30,847 nucleotides of DNA from Parachlorella kessleri (lineage: Eukaryota; Chlorophyta; Trebouxiophyceae; Chlorellales; Chlorellaceae), in assembly GCA_001598975.1 (NCBI GenBank), contig BBXU01000255.1, forward strand, positions 1 through 30,847, given 5' to 3'. Under the pieces are notes generated by a model. It made no database searches. It saw only the letters and a list, made by a program, of their open reading frames with translations, and was not told the origin of the DNA. The position numbers and the translations under genes are program-made. Of the stretch, positions 20,831 through 30,847 are shown piece after piece. Each line of letters opens with the position of its first letter. The first letter of the stretch is position 1.

Positions 20831-22085
20831 GCCCCTGGCATGACTGCTCTTGCCGCAGCTGGCCGCGTATCGTTGGGCCAGCTACTGCTTCCACTGGTCT
20901 CCGCCCTGATGAAGTTGCTGGGGGCCCACCGCCCGTTGCCTCAGAGGCTTAGACGTCTGTGCACCTGTGCACGCTATCTGCTGCAGTTTGTACCCAGGAG
21001 CGAGGGTGCCCCGCAGCCCACAGAAGCCAACCTAGCAGGCGCTGGAGGGTCAACTCCAGCCGCCCGCGTAGTGGCGGCACCTCTCTCAGCATGAAGCATG
21101 TGTTGGAGGCGGCGAGCGGCAGCAGAAGCTGTGGCACAAAGCGGCCTCCTGCAGGGTGGATGTGCTGGAGGCAGCGGGCCCAGTTCCCCAGCCAGGGTGC
21201 TTGGGGCCGGGAGTGGCTCGAGTCTGCTCGCATATGTATCTTGAGCAGTGGCTCACTCATGGTGAAAGGCTGCTAGTTGTCAAGGGAGGGTGAGAGGAAA
21301 AGCGCAGACAACAGCCTGGATTTTGCCTCTCCTTCTGGGCCATGCCTTCATTCTCCGCTGCTACGTTGCCTGCTCATGTGTGCTTGTAGGAAAGCTCTGT
21401 AACACAGTTGAGTACATGCATCTTCTGCGCGTGTCAGTGCTCTGCTTGAGGTCCAACATGCGTTCTTCGCCAGTACGCTAACTTATGTTGTAGCATATGC
21501 ACACTTCTTCGAGGGCAGGGAGGTCGTTACAACGCGTTGGCAGCTTCTGCCAGGTCTGATCAGTGATCACAGTATCCGCATGGAATGCCTCATGTCAGCT
21601 GCCACCTGAGGAAGGTTCCCTTTTAACGTTGACGCGCTTAGGCCCAAGGACTGCGCACGGCAAGGGCCACCACCCTCCCCCCAGCAGACCTCAATCGCCC
21701 ACACAGTGGTCTACGTCTTTGGTAGCCGGCATGAGGGACCAGGAGGCTTCCTCGGAGCGCCTCGGAGAGCTACGCTCTGGGCACCGAGTACACTAGCCTG
21801 ACATGCACCAGCAGGCAGGAAGACGTTTTTTGACCAGTCCAAACCTACTGCTCTTAGGGCCCTAGCAAGCCACCCCCCCTTCTCGGTCAGGCGGTACACC
21901 AGACCAGTACACTTTACAATACCATGTCAGTACAGTAAGTAACAATCATGGTTGCTTGACCGCAGACCTTCAGCCCCCTCGATGCTCCCTCAGGGTGTTC
22001 ATCTACTTAGCTGATGCGTGTGAGGAGTGCATTTGACCCAGTTGGTGAACAACTCCAGCCGCGTCAGGCCAAATGCCGCAAAAAG

Positions 22086-22378
22086 TACATTAGTACCATG
22101 GCACTGTAAGCAGCTTCCCACCTCCTCTTCTCCACTACCTCCACTGGTGTGACCCGTTTAACTGATATATGGCTTTCTCCCACATCTGGAAAGCCCTAGC
22201 GCACCTCGGCTGCTCTCTAGCCCTACCATTGTTGGTTGGCCTACATGACATGACAGGCTAGGTTGCTGGCACACTTTTCCGTAGCCCTCTATCCCTTGCA
22301 GGGAAGCGGTGCTTCCCAGAAGTTGTATGCCCGTCTTTCTGGCTCAGCCGACGCGTCGGTGCACAGCACGGAGTGATC
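22086..22378 (+). other. 5' flank of SBP-4
   Basis: Non-coding. 22195-22270 resembles 15635-15725 upstream of SBP-3 (cgcacctcggctgctct, ggctaggttgctgg). It presumably contains the promoter and 5' UTR of SBP-4. No TATA-like box stands out. Confidence 0.5.
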
Positions 22379-25343
22379 ATGCTCGCTGGAGAGCTGGAGT
22401 CACCCTCTACTAAGCGCACGGGGTCCACTCTGGCAGCCAGCAATTCAAGGCTGCCGCGCTGCCAAGTCGATGGCTGTTCCAGACCCCTGAGCAACGCCCC
22501 GGGCAGGTACTACAAGGTCAGTGCCACCCCAGTGGGCGCGCCTGTCTCCGCGGGTACTTCATGGGCAGGCATATCACCGTTTTGCGTAGGACTGCTACTG
22601 GGTAACTGATCTATGCACACTTGCAAGCGTGGAGCCACGCCAAACCCCGATGTACTGCTTTGGTGCCAACCTGTTGGCGGCTTGCCGACTGCCTGTCTAG
22701 TTCGCGCGACAATATTTGAGTCCCATAAGGTCAGTCTTCGCCAACTTACTGAGAACTGAGAATAAGGCAGGATATTTGTCTGGTTGCTTGCAGAAGTTCA
22801 AAATCTGCCTGAAGTGTGCCAACATGCCTGCGCTGGTCATCAATGACCAAGTCGTGCGCTTCTGCCAGCAGGTCAGGCTCTAAGCAGCTCGCTACACGAG
22901 TGACAGCTACGCCTACAGCGTACCGCCACACTTGCCGTGCTCTCATGGTCTACCGTACGTAGTTAACAGCTCTGGGCAGATGCCGAAATGCCCATACAGT
23001 ACTGGCTTGTCCCGCACCCCCTGCAGTGCGGGCGCTTCCACCCCTTGACAGACTTCGATGCAGAAAGGTAGGGAGTTGGGCCCTGGGGTGTAGGAGCCGT
23101 TCGCAACAGGCATGGCTTGCTTTTTGCAGACCTCCTCCTTTGTGCTCCGTGTGTGTATGCCCTTTTCCTTCCTGCGCTATCTCAGCAAATAACGTCTCAT
23201 GGAGGTCTTGGGTTGCTGAACTCAGGCGAAGCTGCCGCGACAGCCTGGCAGTGCATAACGCCCGGAGAAGAAAGAGCAGGCTGCACATCACCTCTGGGGC
23301 TGCCCGGCAGAGAGCCGCTGCAGGGGCGGCAGCTGCTGCTGCTGCTACTTCTGCGGCTGCGGCAGCGGCGGCGGCGGCCGCGGCACCAGCAGCGTGCGAG
23401 GCAGCGGCCACAGCCCGCCTGGACAGGCCGCCAGTGACCAGCCAGGCCGACCACGGCACCGCTGGTGCAGCACGCCCTGCCAGCACTGCAGCAATAGCAG
23501 CAGCTGCTGCTGCATTTTCTGCAGCAGGGGCAGTAGGCGCAGAAGCAGCTGCCATAGCAACCGGAAGCGAAGGGCAAGGGGGGCAGGAGCTGCTCGCACC
23601 TCATGCCAGCCTGATGGATGGACAGGTGGAGCTGCTGCCAGACACGGCCACCTGGGACATGCTGTGTGAGCCTCTAGAGGAGGGCTTCTTCCAGGATACA
23701 TTTGCCAGCAAGGGCTCCAGCACCAACCCTTACGGTCTGACCGTGGGGGACGCGGCCGTCCAGCATACCGGCCCAGATGAGCTGCCGGCTGTGCAGCACA
23801 TAGCCGACCTGGTGCAATGTGAGTGGGAGCAGTCGTTATGCGAAGAGGAGAGCGATCATCATGATCAGCAGCAGCAGCAGCAGCAGCAGCAAGCCCTGCA
23901 ATCTTTGCAAAAGCAGCAGCATGGTCAGCAGGTGCAGCCGCACAACCACCAGCACATACTGCCACTGCAGCAGCAGGTGTTGGAGCTGCAGCTTCAGCAG
24001 CAGCGGTTCCAGCAGGAGCAGGAGCGGGAGCTGCGTAAGCTTTTGCAGCCTGGACAGGCACCGTCGCAGCAGCAGCAGCACAGCCACCTCCGCCCATCAC
24101 CCTTCTCAGACATGTGCACCGGCAGCACGGCAGCAGACGAGTGGCAGCTCTTCTGCAGCACGCCTCTCCAACCTGGGCTTGAGCACCCCAGCCCGGCCCG
24201 TGGCAGCGAGGGCCAAGGCGCCCCCGCACCCTTAGCAAATGAGATGGGCATGGGGCTTGACTGCTTGCCGGCGGCTGCACAGGCGCTGGGCGACGGTGAA
24301 TGGGACATGGCATGCGCAGCCCCGGGCTGGGTGCCTGTGGCTCCTGCCCCAATAGAAGCAGGCGCACCCAGCCCTACTCAGCGGCCAGCACTTGACAGCT
24401 GGCCACCACCAGCAGCGGGGCTGCCGTTACTGCGGGCATCACCAGCAGAGGGACCCGCCGCCGGGGCGTCCGCAGCGCTGCCGGTCCTGCTGCGTAGCAC
24501 CAGCCTGTGCAGCAGCATGGATGTGGACCTGAGCCCTGCGCCCGCCTTGCCTGGCTCTGAGTTGCCCATGCAGCAGCTGCGCTCTCCACCTCTGCCGGCC
24601 CCCTGGTCTCCTCCCAGGGTAAGTCGTACGGTCAGGCGTACGGTATGGTATGTGTGTTAGAGTGGTCTGGTAGTCATCGGGGGTCAGAGCGCAGCTTTGA
24701 TTAAGGGTTTATGTGCCACATCTGCCAGCAGCTGGGTAGCTCATCCCAGTAAGCCCGTGTAGGGAACGTGTTAGACTCGGCAGGCGTGCCTGGCAGCAGC
24801 AGACCTCGGCAGCAGCACTGACTGACGTGCTGGCTCTGTACCGGTAAGCTGGACGCATATCTCAACTTCTAAGAAGGCATAGCACTTGGCTCTCGGCAGA
24901 CCTTCCATGCATATCGCAACCTGCCCACTGCCGCAGGCAGATTTGGAAAGACTCAGCCAGTCCCTGTTCCAGAAGCCCTTCAGTGAGTTAGCACCACACC
25001 TCCAACAGGCCGTCTTGCCGTGCATGGCCGCAGACAAGGTAAGCAGCCTCAGCAGGGTCTGGTGACCTCCTGTGACTGCCTTGTCGCGGTCTTGCATGGA
25101 ACCGCCCAGGCGTTGGTCTGCTTGGCTGCGGAGGGTGGAGCCTTCCTACCGGCCTGGCTTCCGTTTCACTGCTTAGTGAGCGATAGCCATGAGGTCTTGG
25201 AGGCGGACTGCTGGGCTTATGTTGTGTGTTGTGGGGGGTTTCTTGCCAGCCACGCCCGTGTCGACAGCTCGCCCAGACACCATGCTTACCTCCTGCAGGC
25301 TTTTGTTGACGAGCTGGTCACCCTGTCAGGGAAACGCCCTTGA
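22379..25343 (+). CDS. SBP-4: SBP-box transcription factor, fourth tandem copy (six exons, 598 aa)
   Basis: Exons 22379-22516, 22794-22871, 23027-23067, 23226-24618, 24937-25038 and 25299-25343 (TGA), all GT-AG with the family phases. The SBP domain (about residues 26-104) comprises CQVDGCSRPLSNAPGRYYK, KFKICLKCANMP, RFCQQCGRFHPLTDF and RRSCRDSLAVHNARRRKSR, with the Cys4 first zinc site. It is the most divergent and longest copy. The linker has several poly-Ala runs (coded by 23310-23400 and 23460-23560), then WDMLCEPLEEGFFQDTF, Q9 (residues 300-308, CAG8 plus CAA), a Gln/Leu helix, EWQLFCSTPLQPGLEHPSP and STSLCSSMDVDLSPA. The end is ADLERLSQSLFQKPFSEL then AFVDELVTLSGKRP. The ATG at 22379 aligns with the SBP-2 and SBP-3 starts. 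Exon 4 ends in AGG where the others have ATG. Confidence 0.93.
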
Positions 25344-26700
25344 CTGGGGGTGTGGAGTTGACATGTGCCGTCTTGGCAACAGGAGCCCCCCGGCCTCCGA
25401 CGGCCTAGGAGGACCCGCGGCATCATTGAAGTCCACAGGACCCAAGGGAGGCTACAGCCGCTCTTGCCGTCTGGTGCTGCCTTGAAGGCCGCCGAGGTGG
25501 GTAGAGGGTAGCATGGAGCACATTCCTGCCCTCAGAACTGATGATCTCCCCCTATGCAATTCCTTATCATACTGATCCGAGTGGGACGCTGCGTCCCATC
25601 ACCACCCAAGTAGACTTTTACCAGGCTAAAGGTAATGGTCCGCAGCCGGTGTTGATTAGTCCATCTTGCAGCGTGCTTGTGACAGCTGGAGCATTGCCAG
25701 TGTTAGCAGGTGCCTCCTAGGGGGGCAGTTGTCACTCCCTCATTTCCTCTTTTATGCTGTGAAACATTGTGCGAATTGTGAAATGACCAGGGCTCAAAGC
25801 AGGGGATGCTGTATGCCTGCCTGCTGACCAGAGTTCTGGGTCGCGGGTAATAAGTGTGCGTGACGCAGTGGGATGCAGTGTCCTTTGTTAATGCTCACAG
25901 GCAATGCGAACTGAGGAGAGGTAGGGTTGGACTGTGCGGGCAGGGCTAGATGCAGAGCTATCTTCGGGGATTTGCCTGAGATATCAGATCCAGAAGTTCT
26001 CTCCCACATTTCGTTGCAAAGAGACTCGCGTGACAGTACGACCGCTAGTTAGGCTGTTGTTGGCTAGGCTTCTGTTTCATATGTGGTATGTGTATCATGC
26101 ACTATGATCGGCTGGTCAAGTGACTAATCTCTTCCCTTGTTTTGCATTTTTTGCCGTCATGAAATAATCCTTACTCCTGCTTTTCCCTTTCCCCTTGATC
26201 GACGTACATGGTGAACCACATGTGGCAGCATATGTGACCTGCAAGGCATGTTATAAGGGCAGCGCTTGATCACTGATCTGGCAGAGGAAGCTTGCATGCT
26301 TATGGGCAAGCGTAAAACATGCCAAGACGCCAAGACAGCTACTGCTCTCAAGTTTGTCTGGTCTCGCTGAAAGAGCAGCAGCTCAAGGTACTAGTAGTGC
26401 CTGCTCCAGCAGACCCTTGCATTTGCAATGCTGGGACTGACTCATCGCGCTCAGGAGGCAGGCTTCGGTCCGCAGATACTTTATCGATCGTCCTGCCCAA
26501 CATGCCTGACTGACGGGGTTGCATGCCCAACACGCCTCGACCCCTGTTGTCCAAGGCTTCCCGCCGTGTACCTTGCCTTTCAATGCAGGCGCTAAATCCA
26601 ACCGAGCCAGTTGGTCGCATCCACCGTCCTCTGACGCCCCGGGCTTGAGCAATATTGAAAGCTGGTGATCAGGAAGGACGTTCCATTAGCTCAACTCAGC
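25344..26700 (+). other. 3' flank of SBP-4 and spacer
   Basis: No gene. 25780-26220 still resembles the 3' modules of the other copies (cagggctcaaagcagggga, the catgcactat and cttactcctgcttttccc words), but more weakly. The TGTAA signal of the other copies was not found at the equivalent position. From about 26230 to 26700 nothing recognisable is present; the 64-aa plus and 89-90-aa minus frames there have no family features. Confidence 0.45.
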
Positions 26701-27111
26701 AGGTGCCGCCCTGATGTACTGCAAAACCGTTCTGTATCGTTCAAGTGTTGTGCCAGGGTATTACCAGAAAGGAAGGAAGCTTGTCTACACTGGTGACTTA
26801 TATAGGGTACTTGGCCGTAGTACCTTATTGGGGTCTCTGTGTGCTCTGACGTGTGAGCCGGCCAACATGCCAAAACTTCAACTGCAGAGGTAACTTGAGT
26901 GCTGTGGGAAACCTGCCAGCCCTGCCAGCCAAGGACCTCCCAAGCCAGGTACTAGCGCTCAAGAAGCCTAGGGTGCAAGTATGACAATGCTGGACGAAGC
27001 TGCTACCAGCAAGCGTACCAGCAGTTCCGCGCATTGGCAGAAAGTGTGCACTGCTGAAAGCGACCTCTTCTAGCCTGGAGGTCCTTTCTTGCTTGGGTGC
27101 AGGTCGCAGCC
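26701..27111 (+). other. Upstream region of the ankyrin-type gene
   Basis: Non-coding. TATATA at 26799-26804 (gacttatatagggtac) is a possible TATA element about 310 bp before the ATG. A pyrimidine tract and cag lie just before the start (gcttgggtgcag, 27091-27102), so a 5' UTR intron is possible. Confidence 0.3.
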
Positions 27112-30100
27112 ATGGTTCGCACGCGAAGCAGAGCCTCCTCTGAGGACGAGTTCCCACTCTTCCATGCCCTCATAGCTGGGAATGCCACTACTATAGCAGC
27201 TCTGTGCACAACCAAGGAGGCAACTAAGTGCGGGCCAGGCAGCCTGTCAGCCGTAATGCTGACACTGCTGCTGGACAGGGACACGTACCTGCCACAGCTC
27301 ATAGCAGCGGGTGCGCCGCTGGATGTTCCACTTACTCTCAGCAGCGCTAATGCCGAAATGCAGCAATGGCTGGCAGCGGCGCAGCTGACAGACAGCGCCG
27401 TGGTGCGGCAGGAGGTCAGGGCGGTGCTGCAAGGGAATTTTAAACGAGGGCTCTGCCCGCTGGGTTTGGCACTGTCGCTGAGCAAGTGGGAGCAGGCCAA
27501 GCTCCTGGTGGCGGCCGGCGCTGACCTGCAGCCACTTTTTCAGGACCATGACTGCTATGACTGGTGGGACTGGGATACCTCACCTGTTTCAGGGAGCAGG
27601 TCAAGGAGTATGCCTTGTCTTACTTCTCAGGGCAGGGGTGGGGGGCCGCTCCTGCTGCGCGGCTGGGGCAGCTGGCGCTGCTTGCCGTGCAGGAAAGTGA
27701 GCCGGACACGTGCCTGGCAGCGCTGCAGGCAGCAGCGGACCGCGGCGTGCGGCTGAGCACGTCTACTGCTGAGGATGTGATGCAGCATGCTGCGGACTGC
27801 GGCTATGTGGAGATAGTCATGCACATGGTGCAGCACAGCCCTGGCAGCGTGTGGAGCCTGCTGCGGCGCAATACACACTTTCGACCAGCTTTGGCAAAGG
27901 CTCTCTTTCCGGACTTAGCCCAGCAGTTTGTGGAGGGCTGGATGTACGTTGGCCATGCAGATTGCTCCTCTTCTTAGAGCGGGCACTGCAGGTTGATCAG
28001 CCAATTGCAGCCTGCACAGTGCTGCATGCGGTGTCCGAAAGCAGGCTGGTGGAGAAAGTGAAACAGCAACAGCAGCAGCAGCAGCCGCCATTACTTTCGG
28101 AAGCCGATCTTACAACCCTGCTTTGTGCGGCAGCCGCTTCTGGCCACCCAGCATTGGTCATGCACCTTCTGCGGCGCGGCGCTGATGTGTGGCAGGTTCT
28201 AGGAGCACCTGCGCCGCCAACATCAGGGTACCAGCCGTCCAGCTGCAAAATACATCGCAGCGTGGCAGCCGTGCTGTTCCCCCGCTTGGTGCAGCAGTAC
28301 GCGGATGGAAGCGTGCAAGTGCGGAACACCAGTGAAGAGCTGGCAGTGCTCGTGTGCCGCGCATCCCAGTGTGGCTGTTCAAATGCCGCCCTTGCACTGC
28401 TGGAGCTAGCGACTGCACGGCAGTTATTGCTGTCCGCCGACCAGGCTTTTGCCCTACTGCGAGCAGCAGCAGAGGAGGGGCAACCCGAAGTGGTATGTAT
28501 CTCATAGAGCGCTTTGGCAGCGAGCTGTTGTGGCGGCTGCTGTGTCAACACAGAGGTGCCATCCAGAGACCAGTGGTCCATGCGGTGACGACCTACCTGC
28601 TTGGGCAGCTTGAAGCGGGTGCACCGCAGCTGGACAGCACCCGCCTGGGCTCGCTGGTAGTCAGGGCTGCTGCCTGCTGGGAGACACAGGCGTCTCTGGC
28701 CCTTCTGCGAGCAGCGGCGAAGGAGCAGGTGCAGCTGACCAACCAGGATACCTATCGCGCGTTCACTCACTGCATTCGTGGAGGAAGGCCAAGCCCTGTG
28801 AAGTTCGCCCAGCAGCTGCTGACTCTGGGTGCCCCTCTGAGCAGCGCCCAGGCATGCGAACTGGCTCGCATCGCAGCCAGGTTGAACCAGGCGGGCATTC
28901 TGAAGCTGCTGCTGGGGGCCGGCGCCCCGCTTGACGCAAGGCTCCTAAGCATTGCGGTCTCGTGCTTCTCAGCCACGTGTGTTGCCCTTCTGCTCAAGCC
29001 GGGACCCCTGCCTGTGGACCTTAGCGCAGTATGGATTGAAGGGCCAGGTGGAGGGCGTCAAAGCCAGGGTACACCTGTGAGGGGGGTGAGGGCCCGTGAG
29101 TTGGGTTCCTTGACACCCTGCAAAAAAAAATGGAATGCATGTGACAAGAAGCGGTCAGACAGCAGTGTGGCGGGTGCCAGCTGTGTCTATTGGCAGAGTC
29201 GAGAGTTGGGGAACAAAGAGCGCATAAGTGCATAGACCCCTGTCAGCCCCGTACCTCCTTTCTGATCGCATTACCTGCCACCCTCAATATATAAACAACA
29301 CGCCTAACACTTGCGCATGCAGGAGGGCTGGAACATGCAGGAGGGTGACACCCGAGTCCTGCGTACGCTGGAGGCCCTGTTGGCTGCTGGCTATAAACCT
29401 ACTGTTTACCGTGACGTGCGCCTTGAACCAGGGGCCCAGCCTGTGGCTATCTTTGACCCCATTATCGAGCACCCTTTGGCCTTCAGCTACCTTGGCAACA
29501 ACAGGTAGGCGTGCATTGCCATGCCAGAAGAGACATTGAGGAGCGCTGTGCTGAAGGTGCGTTATGATGTTGCCCATACAAAGCTGACAGTTCTTCTCAC
29601 GGGACTCGCTGCGAGGCATGATAGGTTGACCTTCCCCTTATACGACGGAATGCTAGTAAAAAATACGGGGTCTGATAGCAGTTTGGCAGGTGCCAGCTGC
29701 GTCGCTTAGCAGAGCAGAGGGTAGGAGAACAAGCAACAAGCACGAAAGCCTCGCTATCTGCAGGTGGCTATGGCTGGCGCTAGGGCCTGAGGTTTGGACC
29801 ACCGCCACTCACCAGCAACACCCCCGCAGTTTGAAGCTGACATCCCAGGCCGTGCTGCTGTTAGCAGCCCGCAGCCGGAAGGGCCAGGTTGTACAGGTGT
29901 GCTCCACGGAGGCAGCGTCACCTCAGGTGGTTTGTGAGGCAAGCGCAGCACGCGACAAAGCCTGGTCAGCAAAGCTCGTGCACAGGAGATGCGGTTAGGC
30001 CGGCATGCTAGAGCGTAGTACCTGAAGCAAGAGTTGGGGTTGGTTTGTCTACGTTTGGCCCACCTGCAGGTGAATGTAAACAGGCTGTGTGGTGGTGGCC

Positions 30101-30383
30101 TGCAAAGCGGTTGGGGAGCCAAACCGTTTTTGCACGGACTAAGCAGCCTGCTGAGTTCATGCAGGAGCAAGGCGAGGGCGGTTCATATGACAAGCGGCAA
30201 CGCCTGGCAGTGGCGGGGTCTCCGATCAGCAAGGCCTGCAGCTGCTCAGGCAGTGCAGCCAGGCTGGGTGCGCTGCCAGATGAGCTGCTGCTACGCGTGC
30301 TGCAACTGGCTGCACGCCCGCTGTCGGCCTGGCTCACCATGGATGGCGAGGATGGAGGCGAGGATGACTTTGGAAGCGAGTGA
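27112..30383 (+). CDS. Ankyrin-type repeat protein with F-box-like C-terminus; reading frame broken three times
   Basis: Coding stretches in order: frame A 27112-~27590, starting MVRTRSRASSEDEFPLFHAL; frame B ~27590-27940 (REQVKEYALSYFSGQ to FPDLAQQFVEG); frame C ~27960-28490 (LLFLERALQVDQPIAACTVL to LLRAAAEEGQPEVV); frame D ~28500-29076 (MYLIERFGSELLWRLLCQ to LPVDLSA). Likely exons follow at 29323 or 29341-29504, 29830-29887 or -29896, and 30165-30383 (TGA). Ankyrin-like units include PLGLALSLSKWEQAKLLV, LLCAAAASGHPALVMHLLRR and AARLNQAGILKLLLGAGA. The last exon holds ALPDELLLRVLQLAARPLSA, which resembles an F-box start, followed by an acidic tail. Each break shifts the frame as loss of one base would. 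A and B could instead be joined by a 29-nt GT-AG intron (27564-27592), and B and C by a 17-nt one (27944-27960). No such intron fixes C to D. Ankyrin proteins mediate protein binding; a ubiquitin-ligase role would be speculation. Confidence 0.55.
29150..29195 (+). repeat. Intronic repeat, first copy (ankyrin-type gene)
   Basis: Contains ggtcagacagcagtgtggc and gggtgccagctgtgtc. This matches ggtctgatagcagtttggc and aggtgccagctgcgtc at 29668-29704 in the next intron. Both are preceded by an A-rich run and followed by gcaga. Confidence 0.6.
29668..29704 (+). repeat. Intronic repeat, second copy (ankyrin-type gene)
   Basis: Second copy of the intronic element, lying in the intron after the exon that ends at 29504. 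The pair implies duplication of intron sequence or insertion of a small repeat twice. Confidence 0.6.
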
Positions 30384-30788
30384 GCATATGTAAAACTACG
30401 GTTTAAATCATGCGTTGTTGGTGGGTAGGATGGTGGGGTTGGCAGAGCTGCAACCTGCGCTCCGAGCCAGCATTGCCATGTAGGAGCATTCAGGCTAGAC
30501 ATGGAAGCATGCACGATTTGGTGAATTGCAGTCGACGATAAAACAGAGGGTAGGGCAGTTCTGCAACTAGACGGAGAGGAGTTGACGGGCGGTTTGACCA
30601 GTTGTAGGGTTTTTGTTGCTCACCAGAGCAGCAGTGTACCCCTTCATGGTGCATATCTTACTTATTCGTAATCTGTACAATGCAGCAGCCGTATTCTGAT
30701 AGTCGGCTGCATGTACTGCCTGCACTCTCTTAGCGCTATAGTATGCTCTTGGTGCGAGTTCTGCCCTAAGGGTCCCTGAAGGCTGCTA
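30384..30788 (+). other. 3' flank of the ankyrin-type gene
   Basis: TGTAA at 30389-30393 lies only six bases after the stop, too close to be a convincing poly(A) signal. No other TGTAA or gene is seen before the homopolymer tract. Confidence 0.35.
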
Positions 30789-30825
30789 TTTTTTTTATTT
30801 TTTTTTGGGGGGGGGGGGGGGGGGG
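30789..30825. repeat. T8-A-T9-G19 homopolymer tract
   Basis: Eight T, one A, nine T and nineteen G in succession. A run of this kind may form G-quadruplex structure, but it is also a common site of sequencing error or of an assembly junction. Confidence 0.85.
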
Positions 30826-30847
30826 TCATTTACGACGGTGGCGTAGG

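Larger units (their letters stand above)
19319..22085. other. Spacer between SBP-3 and SBP-4
   Basis: No gene is confidently recognised. It contains two copies of dispersed repeat R, one inverted. Around 20600-21290 several frames on both strands are open. Examples are a hydrophobic 158-aa plus frame (20618-21094), a plus frame ending HMYLEQWLTHGERLLVVKGG near 21290, and a 103-aa minus frame (21260-20949). None shows a known domain, and the first begins inside the inverted repeat, so I do not call a gene. Confidence 0.5.

Noticed and set aside
20618..21094. 158-aa hydrophobic plus-strand frame between SBP-3 and SBP-4
   Set aside because: Its first third is the reverse strand of dispersed repeat R, and competing frames on both strands look equally open.
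23345..24367. Long minus-strand open frame (340 aa) opposite SBP-4 exon 4, with similar antisense frames opposite exon 4 of the other copies
   Set aside because: It is a by-product of CAG/GCN-rich codons, which leave all frames open. The composition is low-complexity Ala/Pro, with no domain and no splice logic.

Overview
The window reads as nuclear DNA of a green alga (Chlorophyta, most likely a volvocalean or chlamydomonadalean relative). The evidence is: genes of the plant-only SBP-box family; GT-AG introns separating short exons; abundant CAG/poly-Gln and Ala-rich tracts; and TGTAA, the usual chlorophyte polyadenylation signal, at the ends of conserved 3' modules. There is no bacterial operon layout, and I see no rRNA or tRNA gene. 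The species cannot be fixed from the sequence.

The main content is a head-to-tail array of four paralogous SBP-box transcription-factor genes, all on the + strand: SBP-1 (1361-4279), SBP-2 (8541-11487), SBP-3 (15840-18655) and SBP-4 (22379-25343). Each resolves into the same six-exon model with identical intron phases. Exons 1-3 and the start of exon 4 rebuild the SBP domain. The long exon 4 carries an acidic/aromatic motif, a poly-Gln tract, a Gln/Leu helix and several conserved blocks. Exons 5 and 6 encode a short conserved C-terminal helix pair. The predicted proteins are 554, 576, 565 and 598 aa, with no disabling mutations in the models. Flanking sequence is duplicated with the genes, so each repeat unit is about 6.5-7.3 kb. 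In all four, the first SBP zinc site is Cys4 rather than the commoner Cys3His.

The spacers differ. SBP-1/SBP-2 (5.2-8.5 kb) holds dispersed repeats and then a dense array of GTAC motifs (24 in about 770 bp, many 10 or 26-27 bp apart). GTAC is the core SBP-domain binding site, so this is a candidate self-regulatory or cross-regulatory element. SBP-2/SBP-3 (12.2-15.3 kb) holds about 3 kb not seen in the other units, with CAG/CTG minisatellites and broken coding-like fragments, possibly from transposons. SBP-3/SBP-4 (19.3-22.4 kb) holds two more copies of the dispersed repeat, one inverted.

Downstream, 27.1-30.4 kb carries a separate + strand gene for an ankyrin-type repeat protein with an F-box-like C-terminus. 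Its main coding stretch is broken by three frame changes, all in the same direction, so it is a decaying gene, an error-containing assembly, or (less likely) a gene with extremely short introns. The window ends in a T/G homopolymer run.
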